Notes under the pieces: model-generated
What the model was told of the DNA's origin: nothing
Seen by the model: the letters and a program-made list of their open reading frames with translations, nothing else
Databases searched by the model: none
Shown here: one piece after another, positions 50,045 to 59,943 of the stretch
Layout: each line of letters begins with the position of its first letter
Numbering within the stretch: the first letter of the stretch is position 1
Made by a program: the position numbers and the translations under genes
Assembly (NCBI RefSeq): GCF_004365175.1
Contig: NZ_SOCE01000001.1
Span: forward strand, 4,285,403-4,349,402
DNA: 64,000 bases
Direction of reading: 5' to 3'
From: Kribbella voronezhensis
GTDB taxonomy: Bacteria; Actinomycetota; Actinomycetes; Propionibacteriales; Kribbellaceae

Positions 50045-50805
50045 GGCGCGTCGAAACCGGCTGCGGTGAGGACGGCTTTGCCCTGGGCGGACAACACGTA
50101 GTCGACGAACGCTTTCGCGCCTTCCGGGTTCTTCGCCTTGGTCAACGTCGCGATCGGGTAGTCGTTGATCGCCTTGTCCGCCTCCGGGAACTCGATCCCC
50201 TCGACCTTGCCCCGCGCGGCCAGGACATCGGTCTGGTAGACCAGCGCCGCGTCGACCTCGCCGAGGCTGACCTTGGTCACGGCCGCCTTCACGTCCTGCT
50301 CCAGGCTGTCGGGCTGGGCGGCGACGCCGGCGGCGTCGAAGACTTTCTTGGCGGCCGAGCCACAAGGCACCTGAGCCGCGCAGACGGCAAGCTTCTTGTC
50401 CTTGTCGGCGAAGTCCTTCAGGCCGGTGATCTTGCCGGGATTGCCCTTCGGGACAGCGATCTCCAGCTTGTTCTTCACGAACGTGGTGGCGGGGCCTTTG
50501 TCGGTCACCTGGTCCAGGTTCTTCGGTGCGGCGGAGGCGAAGACGTCGGCCGGAGCGCCGGCGTTGATCTGCTGCGCGAGTGCCGAGCTCCCCGCGAAGT
50601 TGAAGACGACCTTGACGCCGGGATGGGCGGCCTCGAAGTCCTTGCCGAGCTGGGTGAAGGCACCGGTGAGGGAAGCGGCCGCGAAGACAGTGATCGTGCC
50701 GGTGGGCCCTGTGGTCGAGGAAGCCGGTACTTCGTCGCTGCCGCACGCGGCGACGGCGAGTGCGGCGACCGCGGTCAGGGCGGCGGCGACGGTACGGCGG
50801 AACAT
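50041..50805 (-). CDS. modA: Molybdate-binding lipoprotein
   Basis: 254 residues. The signal peptide ends in lipobox AVAAC. The mature protein has the ModA segments ITVFAAASLTGAFTQLGKDFEA, FNFAGSSALAQQINAGAPADVFASA and GEVDAALVYQTDV, whose Ser/Ala residues contact the oxyanion. It captures molybdate or tungstate outside the cell. Its ATG shares one base with the stop of the preceding gene (TGATG). Confidence 0.95.
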   Translation of the reverse strand: MFRRTVAAALTAVAALAVAACGSDEVPASSTTGPTGTITVFAAASLTGAFTQLGKDFEAAHPGVKVVFNFAGSSALAQQINAGAPADVFASAAPKNLDQVTDKGPATTFVKNKLEIAVPKGNPGKITGLKDFADKDKKLAVCAAQVPCGSAAKKVFDAAGVAAQPDSLEQDVKAAVTKVSLGEVDAALVYQTDVLAARGKVEGIEFPEADKAINDYPIATLTKAKNPEGAKAFVDYVLSAQGKAVLTAAGFDAP

Positions 50806-51254
50806 CAGGACTCCGGGATCTCGACGACGACGTGGGTGGACTTGATCGACGCGACGGCGATCACACCGGGCTCCAGCTCCAGCTCGTCGGCGGCCTCGCG
50901 GCTCATCAGCGAGACGACGCGGAACGGGCCGGCCTGCAACTCCACCTGTGCCATCACCCCGTCCTTGACCACCCGCGTGACGATGCCGCGCAGCCGGTTC
51001 CGCGCCGAGGCGGCGGTCGTCGTGCCGGGGTCCGGCGACTCGGCCAGCTTCTGCGCGAACGCCGCCAGCTCGCGCCCGTCGACCGCCATCCGGCCACCGT
51101 CCTGGACGGCCGGCAACCGGCCCTGCTCGATCCAGCGCCGGACGGTGTCATCGCTGACTCCGAGCAGCGCGGCCGCCTCACTGATCCGCAAATTCGGCAC
51201 AAATGTGATCTTAGCGCCGTATCTGCGGATGGCCTGCGGTGGTTTCTCCGGCAT
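50805..51254 (-). CDS. HTH-TOBE molybdate-responsive regulator/binding protein
   Basis: Up to 149 residues. The N-terminus has a MerR/excisionase-like helix-turn-helix (LRISEAAALLGVSDDTVRRWIEQGRLPAVQDGG) and the C-terminus a Mop/TOBE molybdate-binding domain (ARNRLRGIVTRVVKDGVMAQVELQAGPFRVVSLMS). It is the first gene of the mod operon and is co-translated with modA. This build is typical of actinobacterial Mo-responsive regulators and serves as ModE does in enterobacteria. The start may lie at a GTG around 51200, just before the helix-turn-helix. Confidence 0.88.
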   Translation of the reverse strand: MPEKPPQAIRRYGAKITFVPNLRISEAAALLGVSDDTVRRWIEQGRLPAVQDGGRMAVDGRELAAFAQKLAESPDPGTTTAASARNRLRGIVTRVVKDGVMAQVELQAGPFRVVSLMSREAADELELEPGVIAVASIKSTHVVVEIPES

Positions 51255-51265
51255 AGGTTTGGATC

Positions 51266-53236
51266 ATGAGCGCGACGGGGCTGCGGGACTATCTGGACGG
51301 GCCGTACAAGGCGGCGCGGGATGTCGTCCGGGAGGGGCTGGCCGAGCATGCCGGTCTGCTGGACGCGGGACTGCGGCTGACCCGCGACGAGTACCGCGAC
51401 GAGGTGCTCGCGATGCTCCAGCAGATCACCGCGGACGGGCATCCCGGCCGCGGGTTCCCGAAGGAGTACGGCGGTCAGGGCGACCTCGGCGGCTTCATCG
51501 CCGGATTCGAGACACTGGCCTTCGGCGACCTGTCGCTGATGGTGAAGGCGGGTGTCCAGTTCGGTCTGTTCGCCGGCGCGATCCTGCACCTGGGCACCAC
51601 GCGGCACCACGAGGAGTACCTGGCCGACGCGATCAACGGCCAGTTGCTCGGCTGCTTCGCGATGACCGAGACCGGGCACGGCTCGAACGTCCAGGCGCTC
51701 GGCACCACCGCGACGTACGACCCGGCCACGGAAGAGTTCGTCATCCACACGCCGCACGAAGGTGCGCGCAAGGACTACATCGGCAACGCCGCCCGGCACG
51801 GCCGGATGGCGGCGGTCTTCGCCCAGCTCGTCGTCGGCGGCGAAAGCCATGGCGTGCACTGCCTGCTGGTCCCGATCCGATCCCTCGACGGCGACCCGCT
51901 TCCTGGCGTGACCCTGAGCGACTGCGGGCCGAAGCTCGGCCTGAACGGTGTGGACAACGGCCGGATCGTCTTCGACCACGTCCGCGTACCCCGTACCGCG
52001 CTGCTCGACCGGTATGCCCAGGTCGATGCTGAGGGCACCTATACCAGCGAGATCGAGAACCCGGACCGCCGCTTCTTCACGATGCTCGGCACCCTCGTCC
52101 AGGGCCGCGTCTCGGTCGGCGGCGCCGCGATCAACGCGAGCAAGGTGGCGCTGACGATCGCCGTCCGGTACGCCGACCAGCGGCGGCAGTTCGGCGCGCC
52201 GGGGAGTGCCAACGAGGCGCTGCTCCTCGACTACCGGATGCACCAGCGCCGGTTGCTGCCGTTGCTGGCCCGGACCTACGCGCTGCACTTCGCTCAGGCC
52301 GAGCTGGTCGAGGAGTTCGTCCGGCTGTTCGGCGGGGGAAGGAACGAAAGCGAGGGAAGGAAGGAAGGCGTTGCGGTTGGTGAGGGCGACGAACACGATC
52401 GCCGGGCGCTCGAGGCGCAGGCGGCCGGGACGAAGGCGCTCGGCACCTGGCACGCGACGGAGACGATCCAGATGTGCCGGGAGGCCTGCGGTGGCGCCGG
52501 CTACCTCGCCGAGAACCGGCTGGCCGCACTGAAGGCTGACACGGACGTGTTCACCACCTTCGAGGGCGACAACACCGTCCTGCTGCAACTGGTCGCCAAA
52601 GGTCTGCTGACCAATTACCGCGAGTCCTTCGGCAAGCTCGACCCGCTCGGGACCGCCCGGTTCATCGCCGCCCAGGCCGTCGAGATCGCGGTGGAGAAGA
52701 CCGCGCTGCGGACGCTGGCCGAGCGGCTGCGCGACGTGGTGCCGAACCGGAGCGACTCGGCCGATCCCGACGCGGGGCTCCGCGACGACGCGTACCACTG
52801 CGGCATGCTGCGGTTCCGGGAGGAGCACATGCTCGCTGGAGTAGCTCGCCGGCTGAAGGCGGGGATCGACTCCGGGATGGAGCCGTTCGAGGTGTTCAAC
52901 CGGTGTCAGGACCACGTGATCGCGGCCGGCCGGGCGCACGTCGACCGGGTCGTTCTGGAGGCGTTCCTGGCCGGAGTACAGCGTGCTCCGGAGGGCGAGG
53001 TGCGGGAGCGGCTGAAGGAACTGTACGACCTGCACGCGCTGGCGACGATCGAGGCGGAGCGCGCCTGGTACATCGAGCACGGCCGGTTGTCGGGGCCGCG
53101 GTCGAAGGCGATCACGGCGCTGGTGAACGAGCTTTGTGCCCAGGTCAGGCCGTACGCCGGCGACCTGGTGGACGCGTTCGGAGTACCGGGCGCGGCGGTG
53201 GATGTGCCGATGGTTGTACCGTCACAGCATGAGTGA
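51266..53236 (+). CDS. Acyl-CoA dehydrogenase/oxidase family protein
   Basis: 656 residues, longer than normal acyl-CoA dehydrogenases and close to acyl-CoA oxidases. Segments are FAMTETGHGSNVQALGTTATYD (flavin/substrate strand), GPKLGLNGVDNGRIVFDHVRVPR, MLGTLVQGRVSVGGAAINASKVALTIAVRYADQRRQFG, and GGAGYLAENRLAALKADTDVFTTFEGDNTVLLQ. The last contains the Glu catalytic region. It should oxidise acyl-CoA with FAD, as in acyl-CoA oxidase. A charged insert (GGGRNESEGRKEGVAVGEG, about residues 357-375), encoded by a purine-rich tract, interrupts a helical part. Its stop overlaps the next gene by eight bases. Confidence 0.88.
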   Translation: MSATGLRDYLDGPYKAARDVVREGLAEHAGLLDAGLRLTRDEYRDEVLAMLQQITADGHPGRGFPKEYGGQGDLGGFIAGFETLAFGDLSLMVKAGVQFGLFAGAILHLGTTRHHEEYLADAINGQLLGCFAMTETGHGSNVQALGTTATYDPATEEFVIHTPHEGARKDYIGNAARHGRMAAVFAQLVVGGESHGVHCLLVPIRSLDGDPLPGVTLSDCGPKLGLNGVDNGRIVFDHVRVPRTALLDRYAQVDAEGTYTSEIENPDRRFFTMLGTLVQGRVSVGGAAINASKVALTIAVRYADQRRQFGAPGSANEALLLDYRMHQRRLLPLLARTYALHFAQAELVEEFVRLFGGGRNESEGRKEGVAVGEGDEHDRRALEAQAAGTKALGTWHATETIQMCREACGGAGYLAENRLAALKADTDVFTTFEGDNTVLLQLVAKGLLTNYRESFGKLDPLGTARFIAAQAVEIAVEKTALRTLAERLRDVVPNRSDSADPDAGLRDDAYHCGMLRFREEHMLAGVARRLKAGIDSGMEPFEVFNRCQDHVIAAGRAHVDRVVLEAFLAGVQRAPEGEVRERLKELYDLHALATIEAERAWYIEHGRLSGPRSKAITALVNELCAQVRPYAGDLVDAFGVPGAAVDVPMVVPSQHE

Positions 53237-53849
53237 GCCGATTGAGCCCGCGTCGGCCGCCGAGGCCGCCCGCGAACTGGCGAGGGTGTTGCTGGAACAA
53301 GCCGACGCCCTGGACCTGCACGACCTGCGGGCCACCACGGCGATCGAGAACGTCCGGGTCCAGGCCCGGGTGCTCGCCGACGCCGTGCACGAGCGGGGCT
53401 GGGGCGACATCTTCCTCGGCATCGACTCCTACGATCCCGACGAGCTGGACGACGACCTGCCGCTGGGCCCGGACGACTTCGACGACCCGGCCGACTACCG
53501 GGAGATGGTCGAAGGCGCCGGCCTCGACGAGCTGGACGAACCGCTGGTCCCCGAGAACGGGATCCGGCTCAGCTACCAGGCGCGGTACGACTTCGTGGTG
53601 ACCGATCCGGAGGCGTTCATCGCCTACGTCCGCGGCCGCGCCGACGAGGCGCAGAACGACGAGGTCATCGACGACATCGAGGACGCCCGGTCGGCCTTCG
53701 AACTGCTCGGCTACCTGGACGGGCTCGGCTCCAAGGACTACGACGGCGTCGGGCTGAGCCCCGCCGGTGGCGAGGAGTCGCACAAGGTCGTGGAGTTCTC
53801 GCTGTGGGACATGGACCCGACTCGCCGGGACGACACCTACCCGTACTGA
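53229..53849 (+). CDS. Acidic protein of unknown function
   Basis: 206 residues starting at ATG 53229, eight bases before the end of the acyl-CoA dehydrogenase frame. It begins with a helix (EPASAAEAARELARVLLEQADALD), continues with the highly acidic YDPDELDDDLPLGPDDFDDPADYREM, and ends in SHKVVEFSLWDMDPTRRDDTYPY. I do not recognise the family. The density of Asp/Glu suggests a regulatory or metal- or protein-binding role. Its place right after the dehydrogenase indicates joint expression. Confidence 0.75.
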   Translation: MSEPIEPASAAEAARELARVLLEQADALDLHDLRATTAIENVRVQARVLADAVHERGWGDIFLGIDSYDPDELDDDLPLGPDDFDDPADYREMVEGAGLDELDEPLVPENGIRLSYQARYDFVVTDPEAFIAYVRGRADEAQNDEVIDDIEDARSAFELLGYLDGLGSKDYDGVGLSPAGGEESHKVVEFSLWDMDPTRRDDTYPY

Positions 53850-54184
53850 TCGCCTTGCCAGGTTGTGGTTGTGAGCTCAACCGTTGCCTTGGAGAACGAC
53901 TTTATTGTTGTTGCGGCAGGCAACTTCACTACCAGTAGTGAGTGGTTGTACACAAAGCGTCGCCTTACTCAAGATCAATGCAAATGTTTGATCCCGAGCG
54001 TGGCGGGGGTGTCCGCGGCCGTGACAACGTTCAGTTGTCGGCGACGGACGGGTCGCTGACACAGGCTCTAGGAAGTCCCGCGGCCCTCCCGTCCGGAACC
54101 GGACTGTACCTCCCCTGCCGGTTCCGGAATGAGACGCGGTACCTCCCTCCTTCGGGGCCGACCGCCCTCTCGGGGCAAAGCAAG
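53850..54184. other. Gene-free stretch, AT-richer near its start
   Basis: From about 53875 to 53990 the sequence is clearly lower in GC than its surroundings. It contains the palindrome TCACTACCAGTAGTGA (53926-53941, seven-base arms with a two-base centre) and the TTGTAC-like element just after it. I see no convincing gene here. The palindrome is an operator candidate for the small-RNA unit that follows. Confidence 0.45.
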
Positions 54185-54256
54185 ACGCCGGCCGTGTCGC
54201 CGGGGTGCCGGTCGCCAGTGAGGTGGCGACCGACACCCGACACGGCCGGCGTTTCT
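54060..54256 (+). ncRNA. Candidate C-rich small RNA with strong terminator (6C-like?)
   Basis: TCCGGAACCGG (54092-54102) pairs perfectly with CCGGTTCCGGA (54118-54128); the 15-base loop contains TACCTCCCCT. A second structure pairs GCGGT (54136-54140) with ACCGC (54161-54165) and begins its loop with ACCTCCCTCC. Two neighbouring hairpins that expose C-rich, anti-Shine-Dalgarno-like loops recall the actinobacterial 6C RNA, although neither loop has six C in a row. A huge 3' hairpin with a T-rich end follows. The 5' end is not defined by sequence. Confidence 0.5.
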
Positions 54257-54260
54257 TTCT
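54185..54260. terminator. Near-perfect 68-nt hairpin with T-run, probably bidirectional
   Basis: ACGCCGGCCGTGTCG (54185-54199) pairs perfectly with CGACACGGCCGGCGT (54238-54252). An inner stem pairs CGGTCGCCA (54209-54217) with TGGCGACCG (54224-54232). On the + strand it is followed by TTTCTTTCT, a strong intrinsic terminator. On the - strand it lies just after the response-regulator stop (54267) with a weaker T-rich end, so it may serve both sides. Confidence 0.85.
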
Positions 54261-54266
54261 GCCCGG

Positions 54267-54905
54267 TCAGGCCGTCAGGTGGGCCAGGACGGCGAGCACG
54301 CGGCGGTGGCTGTCCGGGGTGTCGTCGATCCGCAACTTGTGGAAGATGCTTCGCATGTGGGTCTCGACCGTGCGTTCGGCCAGGACGAGCCGGTCCGCGA
54401 TCGCGCTGTTCGACAGTCCTTCCGCCACCAGGGCCAGTACTTCGCGCTCCCGGGCCGACAAGGCGGTGAGCGGATCGTTCATCCGGGTCGGCGTGACGAG
54501 AGCCGCCACGATCGCCGGGTCCAGCGCCGAGCCCCCGTCCGCGACCCGGCGCATGGCGTCGAGGAAGTCGGCGACCCGCAGTACCCGGTCCTTCAGCAGG
54601 TAGCCGAAGCCGCCGGTGGCGACGAGCTCCACGACGTGCTTGGTCTCCACGTGCTGGGACAGCATCAGGATCGGCCGGGCCGGGTTCTCGGCGCGCAGGG
54701 TCTTGGCGGCCCGGGCGCCGTCGTCGCTCATCGTCGGCGGCATCCGGACGTCGATGATGGTCAGGTCCGGCTCGACCTCGGCCACCGCTTCGACGAGTGT
54801 GTCGGCGTCCGCGACCGCACGGACGACCTCGTGTCCGTTGTCCACCAGCAGGCGGCTCAGACCCTCACGAAACAAGGCGGAATCCTCGCCGATCACGACG
54901 CGCAC
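54267..54905 (-). CDS. NarL/LuxR family response regulator
   Basis: 212 residues. The receiver has the acidic pair in [14 protein letters not shown], the phosphoacceptor Asp in [10 protein letters not shown] and the conserved Lys in YLLKDRV. The C-terminal helix-turn-helix is [36 protein letters not shown]. Its start overlaps the histidine kinase frame by 13 bases, so the two form a coupled two-component system. It acts as a DNA-binding output in response to the partner kinase. Confidence 0.94.
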   Translation of the reverse strand: MRVVIGEDSALFREGLSRLLVDNGHEVVRAVADADTLVEAVAEVEPDLTIIDVRMPPTMSDDGARAAKTLRAENPARPILMLSQHVETKHVVELVATGGFGYLLKDRVLRVADFLDAMRRVADGGSALDPAIVAALVTPTRMNDPLTALSAREREVLALVAEGLSNSAIADRLVLAERTVETHMRSIFHKLRIDDTPDSHRRVLAVLAHLTA

Positions 54906-56845
54906 GGGATCTCCGCCCTGATCGAGGTACCCGCGCCGGGCGGGCTGTCCAGCGTCAACGAGCCGCCGACCGAGGCCACCCGGTCCCGCAGCGAGGTCAA
55001 CCCGAAGCCTTCCCGGGCACCGCCGATCCCGTCGTCGCGGACGACGACTCGCAGCCGTTGCCCGAGCTGCTCGACCTCGATCGAGATCCGGGTCGCGCGC
55101 GCATGCTTCAGCGTGTTGGCGATCGCCTCACCCACCGTGAAGTACACCGCCGTCGCCACGCCTTCCCCGACCTGGACTTCCGGTACCACCAGGTCGACCG
55201 GTACGGAGCTGTCCTGGACCAGCCGGCGCAGCGCGACCGCCAGCCCGTCGTCCAATCGGCTCGGCCTCACTCCGTGCGCGATCCGCCGCAGCTCTGCCAC
55301 GGTCTGCTCGAGCGACTCAACCAGCTCATCGATTTCCTTGTACTGCGTGGCGCCGAGTCGATGCTGCAGCGACCTGAGTCGCATGCCGACGGCAATCAAC
55401 TGCTGTTGGGCGCCGTCGTGCAGGTCCCGCTCCAGTCGTTGCCGTTCGACCGTCACCGCCGCCATCAATCGGGACCGGCTGGCCCGTACTTCGGCCAGTG
55501 CGTCCTGCAGCTCCAGTCGTAGCCGGCTCACCTCGATCGGCAAGCGGGCCTCGACCGCCGCCTCGCGGGCGCGCCTGACGCGGCGGGCTGACGTCGTGCC
55601 GAGGACCAGCGCGCCGACGGCCGAATCGCCTGTGGACAAGGGGATCGCACCTTCGGGCAGATCGAGCTCCTCGCCGGGGCGCTGCAGGATGACCTGAAGT
55701 TCGGGGTCGCCGAGAGCTTTCCGGAGTACGTTTTGGACCTGCTCCGGCTCGGCCTGGCCGTCGCGGACCCGCCGGACGAAGTCCTTGATCTGGGCAACGG
55801 CTGTCGTCCGGTCGGGATCGACCAGGCGGCCGACGCCGCGGTGCAGCCAGTGGAAGAGGGGGAGCAGGAGGAGAGCCGTGACGAAGGCGGCGCTGGTGAC
55901 GCCGGCCCGTTGCTGCCGCGGGAAAAGGGTGTCAACGGCAACCACCACGGCGGCGAAGATCGCGGCCGAGACGATCGTGGTGATCAGCCAGCTGACCGTC
56001 GTACCGAAGAAGCGGTCGATGTCCAGCAGGTCGTGCCGCAGGATCGCGACGGTGATCGCGGCCGGGACCAGGAACAGCATCGCGACCAGGAAGCCCAGGT
56101 AGGCGACGTCACCCGGCAGCCCGGCGGCGATCGCCAGCCAACTCGTTGCCAACAGCACCGGCACGCTGATCGCCGCGCACATCAGCCAGCGCAGCCGGAT
56201 CCGGTCCAGCTCGCGGCCGCGGCGATATCTGACGACCAGGCTGACGGCAACTGCCAGCAGGATCCCGATCAGCCCGGCCATGGCCACCACGATGAGCCCG
56301 CCCCGCACTGGGGCGGGCAGCACGAACGGCGGCCTGCCGACGACACGCTCGGGCTCGGAAGTGGCCGAGTAGTTGTCGATGTCGGTGGCGATGACGAAGT
56401 TGACCAGGGCCAGCCAGACCGGTACGGCGATCGCGATCGTGCGCCACCTGCGGCCGGGGAGCAGACCGTCCGGGAACACCAGGACCAGGATCGCGAAACC
56501 CAGGAACAGCCAGGTCCAGACCCCCGCCGCCACGACCTCGACAGTGCGCGCGCCAGGCCACGCGTGGGCGGTGTGGTAGCTCGATCCCCAGTCTTCGACG
56601 GCGAAGACGACTGCCGGCAACGCGCCGGTCCAGGCCAGCGCGGGACCGATCGGGCTCGTCGGCGCTCGCACCGCGACCAGCCAGCCGAGCAGGAGCGACG
56701 GCAGCAGGATCGCCATCGTCACCGGGAGGTCGCCGCCGGACCCGATCGAGGCCGGCCCGTAGGCGAGTGCCGCGCGAACGACTAGGCCCGCGACGTACGC
56801 GACTGACGCGGCGGTCACCCACCCCAGTGGCCTGGTCACAGTCAC
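54893..56845 (-). CDS. Membrane histidine kinase (HisKA_3, NarL partner)
   Basis: About 650 residues from GTG 56845; the longer frame to 56887 adds only a Cys/Arg-rich tail. The first ~350 residues contain around nine to ten membrane helices. A GAF-like linker follows ([20 protein letters not shown]). The phospho-acceptor His is in [19 protein letters not shown] (HisKA_3) and the ATPase part shows [14 protein letters not shown] (N-box), VVRDDGIGG (G1) and [15 protein letters not shown]. The many-helix sensor resembles the membrane-signal sensing kinases of actinobacteria. The signal is unknown. Confidence 0.92.
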   Translation of the reverse strand: MTVTRPLGWVTAASVAYVAGLVVRAALAYGPASIGSGGDLPVTMAILLPSLLLGWLVAVRAPTSPIGPALAWTGALPAVVFAVEDWGSSYHTAHAWPGARTVEVVAAGVWTWLFLGFAILVLVFPDGLLPGRRWRTIAIAVPVWLALVNFVIATDIDNYSATSEPERVVGRPPFVLPAPVRGGLIVVAMAGLIGILLAVAVSLVVRYRRGRELDRIRLRWLMCAAISVPVLLATSWLAIAAGLPGDVAYLGFLVAMLFLVPAAITVAILRHDLLDIDRFFGTTVSWLITTIVSAAIFAAVVVAVDTLFPRQQRAGVTSAAFVTALLLLPLFHWLHRGVGRLVDPDRTTAVAQIKDFVRRVRDGQAEPEQVQNVLRKALGDPELQVILQRPGEELDLPEGAIPLSTGDSAVGALVLGTTSARRVRRAREAAVEARLPIEVSRLRLELQDALAEVRASRSRLMAAVTVERQRLERDLHDGAQQQLIAVGMRLRSLQHRLGATQYKEIDELVESLEQTVAELRRIAHGVRPSRLDDGLAVALRRLVQDSSVPVDLVVPEVQVGEGVATAVYFTVGEAIANTLKHARATRISIEVEQLGQRLRVVVRDDGIGGAREGFGLTSLRDRVASVGGSLTLDSPPGAGTSIRAEIPCAS

Positions 56846-56975
56846 ATCATCACCCCGGCCGGCTCGGCAGCGCATCAGTGCCAGCACTTGGCCGACTGCG
56901 GCGCTGGCACGGATGTCGGCGCGCTGTTCCGAGCGGGAGCGTAGGCGGTGTCAGAACTTCGAGGAGGGGAATCCC

Positions 56976-57290
56976 ATGGTTGCCATCATCACCGTCCTGT
57001 TCGCCTTTCCGCTCGGCTACTTCCTGCGGAACCGCACTTCGGCCTACCTCGCCTACGTGGCGATCTACGCCTACTCCTTCACATTCCAGACCCTCTACCT
57101 ACTTCGCTCCTGGATCGGCGGCAGCGGCGAGGCCTTCCCGCGCGACGCGGAGAAGCTTCCCCTCGGCTACCTAGCCGTCACCGCGGGCATCTACGCCGTC
57201 GGCTTCGTCCTGATCACCGTCGCCCACCGCCTCGCCACCAAGCGCCGCACCCGCCCCACCGCCCCCGTCGACCTCGACGCGGCCCGCTGA
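56976..57290 (+). CDS. Small membrane protein
   Basis: 104 residues from ATG 56976, with GAGGAGGGG eight bases upstream. Three hydrophobic helices (VAIITVLFAFPLGYFL, AYLAYVAIYAYSFTFQTLYLL, GYLAVTAGIYAVGFVLITVAH) and a basic C-terminal tail (KRRTRPTAP). Unknown function and family. It converges with fbiC and shares a terminator hairpin with it. Confidence 0.75.
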   Translation: MVAIITVLFAFPLGYFLRNRTSAYLAYVAIYAYSFTFQTLYLLRSWIGGSGEAFPRDAEKLPLGYLAVTAGIYAVGFVLITVAHRLATKRRTRPTAPVDLDAAR

Positions 57291-57295
57291 TCGCA

Positions 57296-57330
57296 CCGGC
57301 TGCCACCACCGAGGGGGAGGCGGCAGCCGG
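57296..57330. terminator. Bidirectional hairpin between the membrane-protein gene and fbiC
   Basis: CCGGCTGCC (57296-57304) pairs perfectly with GGCAGCCGG (57322-57330) around a 17-base loop. It fills the gap between two convergent stop codons (57290 and 57337), where one hairpin can end both transcripts. Confidence 0.75.
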
Positions 57331-57336
57331 CATCAG

Positions 57337-59853
57337 TCAGGCGAGCTCGAGTTCGGTGACCGGGCGGGCCGGGACTTCGCCGTACGTCGTGGTGCGTTGG
57401 CGGGCGGGTCGGTTGGCTGCGGTCGCCATGGCGGTGAGTTCTTCGATGGATTTGCGGGAGCCGTGTTTCGAGCCGGCCATCCGGCTGATGGTCTCCTCCA
57501 TCAACGTGCCGCCGATGTCGTTGACGCCGCCGTTGAGGACGGCGACGCAGCCGTCGACGCCGAGCTTCACCCAGGAGCACTGGATGTTGTCGATCCGGCC
57601 GTGCAGCATGATCCGCGCCATCGCGTGCACCGCGCGGTTCTCGTCGTACGTCGGGCCCGGGCGGGCCACGCCGGCCAGGTAGATCGGCGAGTTGGTGTGG
57701 ATGAACGGCAGCAGGACGAACTCGGTGAACCCACCGGTCTCGTCCTGGACCGCCGCGATCGTCCGCAGGTGCTGGACCCAGTGATGCGGCGAGTCCACGT
57801 GCCCGTACATCATCGTCGACGACGACGGCAGCCCCACCTTGTGCGCGGTCGAGATCACCTCGATCCAGCTTGCCGTCGGCAACTTTCCCTTGGTGAGGAT
57901 CCAGCGCACGTCGTCGTCGAGGATCTCCGCGGCCGTACCGGGGATGCTGTCCAGTCCGGCCTCCTTCACCGAGATCAGGAACTCCTCGATCGACAGCCCG
58001 GTGCGCACCGAGCCGTTGACGATCTCCATCGGTGAGTACGCGTGGACGTGCATCTGCGGCACCCTGGACTTCACGGCCCGCACGAGGTCCGCGTACGCCG
58101 TACCGGGCAGGTCGGGGTGGATACCGCCCTGCATGCAGACCTCGGTCGCGCCGATCACCCACGCCTCCTCGGCGCGCTGGGCGACCTCGTCCATCGACAG
58201 CGAGTAGGCGTCGGCGTCCGTCCGCCGCTGGGCGAACGCGCAGAACCGGCAGCCGGTGTAGCAGACGTTGGTGAAGTTGATGTTCCGGTTGACCACGTAC
58301 GTCACGTCGTCGCCGACCACCTCCTTGCGCAGGTCGTCGGCGATGCGGGCGAGCTCGTCCAAGGCCGGGCCGGTGACGGTCATCAACGTCAGCGCCTGCG
58401 CATCGGAGAGGCCGGCCGGGTCGTCGGCCGCGGCGGAGAGCGCGGCCTTCACATCCGCGTCGATCCGCTCCGGGCTCGATTCCCCGGCGCGGCGAGCGGC
58501 GACGTCTTCACGCAGTACGTCCCAGTCCCCGTACGCCGCGTCGAAGTCCGAGCGGGTCTCCGTACGCCGTCCCTCGGTGTCGATCGCGGTATGCAGGTCC
58601 GTCCGCCCGACACTGTCCCAGCCGCCGTCGGGCTCCTGCCAGGGAAGGCCCTTCGGGAAGGCGGCTTCATCAGCCAGGCCGGTCTCCGGATCGACCAGCG
58701 CCTCGACGTGCGAGATCAGCCGCGGGTCGAGCCAAGGCTCCCGCAGGTACTCCGGGTGCGCGGTCAGCCTTTCCCGCAAGGTGAATCCGGCGGCCGCGGT
58801 CACCTTGGTCAGGTCGTCGAGCTGGGGCCACGGACGCTCCGGGTTCACGTGGTCGGGGGTCAGCGGCGACACCCCACCGAAGTCGTCCACGCCCGCGTCG
58901 AGGAGCAGCTTGCATTCGGCCAGATCGACCAGGTTCGGCGGCGCCTGGACGCGCATCCGCGGGCCGAGCACGATCCGGGTGACCGCGATCGCGGCCAGCC
59001 ACTCGTCCAGCGGAATGTCCGCGTCGTTGCGCATCGCGGTGTCCGGCTTCACCCGGAACCCCTGGATGATGACCTCCTGGATCCCGCCGTACTGACGGGC
59101 GATCTTGCGCAGCGCGAAAATCGAGTCGGCCCGCTCCTCGAGGCTCTCGCCGATCCCGACCAGCAGGCCGGTGGTGAAGGGGACGTTCGAGCGGCCGGCG
59201 TCCTCGAGCACGCGCAGCCGGATCGCCGGGTCCTTGTCGGGCGAACCGAAGTGCGGCTGGCCCTTCTCCTCGAACAGCCGGCGCGAGGTGGTCTCCAGCA
59301 TCATGCCCATGCTCGGCGCGACCGGCTTCAGCCGCTGCAGGTCCTGCCACGACATCACCCCCGGGTTCAGGTGCGGCAGCAGCCCGGTCTCTTCCAGCAC
59401 GCGGATCGCCATCGCCCGCACGTAGTCGAGCGTGCTGTCGTAGCCGGCTTCCTCGAGCCACGTCTTCGCCGCGTCCCAGCGGTCCTCGGGTGCGTCGCCG
59501 AGCGTGAACAGCGCTTCCTTGCACCCGAGGACCGCGCCCTGCCGGGCGATCTCCAGCACCTCGTCCGGGCTCAGGTACGGCGAGTGCATGCGGCCCGGCG
59601 TGGTGGCGAAGGTGCAGTAGTGGCACCGGTCGCGACACAGCCTGGTCAGCGGGATGAACACCTTCTTCGAGAAGGTGACGATCCCAGTGCGGCCCGCGTC
59701 GGCGAGACCCTGGTCCCGGACTCGTGCGGCCGTCGCCATCAGGGCGGTCAGGTCATCGCCGCCCGCTGCCAGCAACACCTCGACCTCGGCCGGATCCAGC
59801 GTCTTCCCGTCGTCGGCGCGCTTGAGTGCGCGGCGCATCGCAGTAGTCGTCAC
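57337..59853 (-). CDS. fbiC: FO synthase, radical SAM fusion (CofG-CofH)
   Basis: 838 residues starting at GTG 59853 ([19 protein letters not shown]), the usual FbiC N-terminus. It is a fusion of two radical SAM enzymes. The CofG half has [10 protein letters not shown] and the CofH half has [10 protein letters not shown], each a CxxxCxxC cluster ligand. Together they join tyrosine and 5-amino-6-ribitylaminouracil to make FO, the deazaflavin core of coenzyme F420. Signature segments include [33 protein letters not shown] and [16 protein letters not shown]. It diverges from a TetR gene by 90 bases. Confidence 0.97.
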   Translation of the reverse strand: MTTTAMRRALKRADDGKTLDPAEVEVLLAAGGDDLTALMATAARVRDQGLADAGRTGIVTFSKKVFIPLTRLCRDRCHYCTFATTPGRMHSPYLSPDEVLEIARQGAVLGCKEALFTLGDAPEDRWDAAKTWLEEAGYDSTLDYVRAMAIRVLEETGLLPHLNPGVMSWQDLQRLKPVAPSMGMMLETTSRRLFEEKGQPHFGSPDKDPAIRLRVLEDAGRSNVPFTTGLLVGIGESLEERADSIFALRKIARQYGGIQEVIIQGFRVKPDTAMRNDADIPLDEWLAAIAVTRIVLGPRMRVQAPPNLVDLAECKLLLDAGVDDFGGVSPLTPDHVNPERPWPQLDDLTKVTAAAGFTLRERLTAHPEYLREPWLDPRLISHVEALVDPETGLADEAAFPKGLPWQEPDGGWDSVGRTDLHTAIDTEGRRTETRSDFDAAYGDWDVLREDVAARRAGESSPERIDADVKAALSAAADDPAGLSDAQALTLMTVTGPALDELARIADDLRKEVVGDDVTYVVNRNINFTNVCYTGCRFCAFAQRRTDADAYSLSMDEVAQRAEEAWVIGATEVCMQGGIHPDLPGTAYADLVRAVKSRVPQMHVHAYSPMEIVNGSVRTGLSIEEFLISVKEAGLDSIPGTAAEILDDDVRWILTKGKLPTASWIEVISTAHKVGLPSSSTMMYGHVDSPHHWVQHLRTIAAVQDETGGFTEFVLLPFIHTNSPIYLAGVARPGPTYDENRAVHAMARIMLHGRIDNIQCSWVKLGVDGCVAVLNGGVNDIGGTLMEETISRMAGSKHGSRKSIEELTAMATAANRPARQRTTTYGEVPARPVTELELA

Positions 59854-59943
59854 GGCGACGAGCCTATGTCGCGTTCCCGGCCGGTTCTGCCGATTCGGGA
59901 GGCGAAAAACAATTAGTACGTCTGTCTTGATAGTTTGCTGTTT

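Noticed and set aside
53865-54059. 64-codon open frame in the 53.85-54.27 kb gap
   Set aside because: No Shine-Dalgarno and no recognisable pattern; its end runs into the structured RNA region. The RNA reading explains the sequence better.
53877-54236. 119-codon minus-strand frame through the candidate small RNA
   Set aside because: It crosses the perfect terminator hairpin and has no protein pattern.
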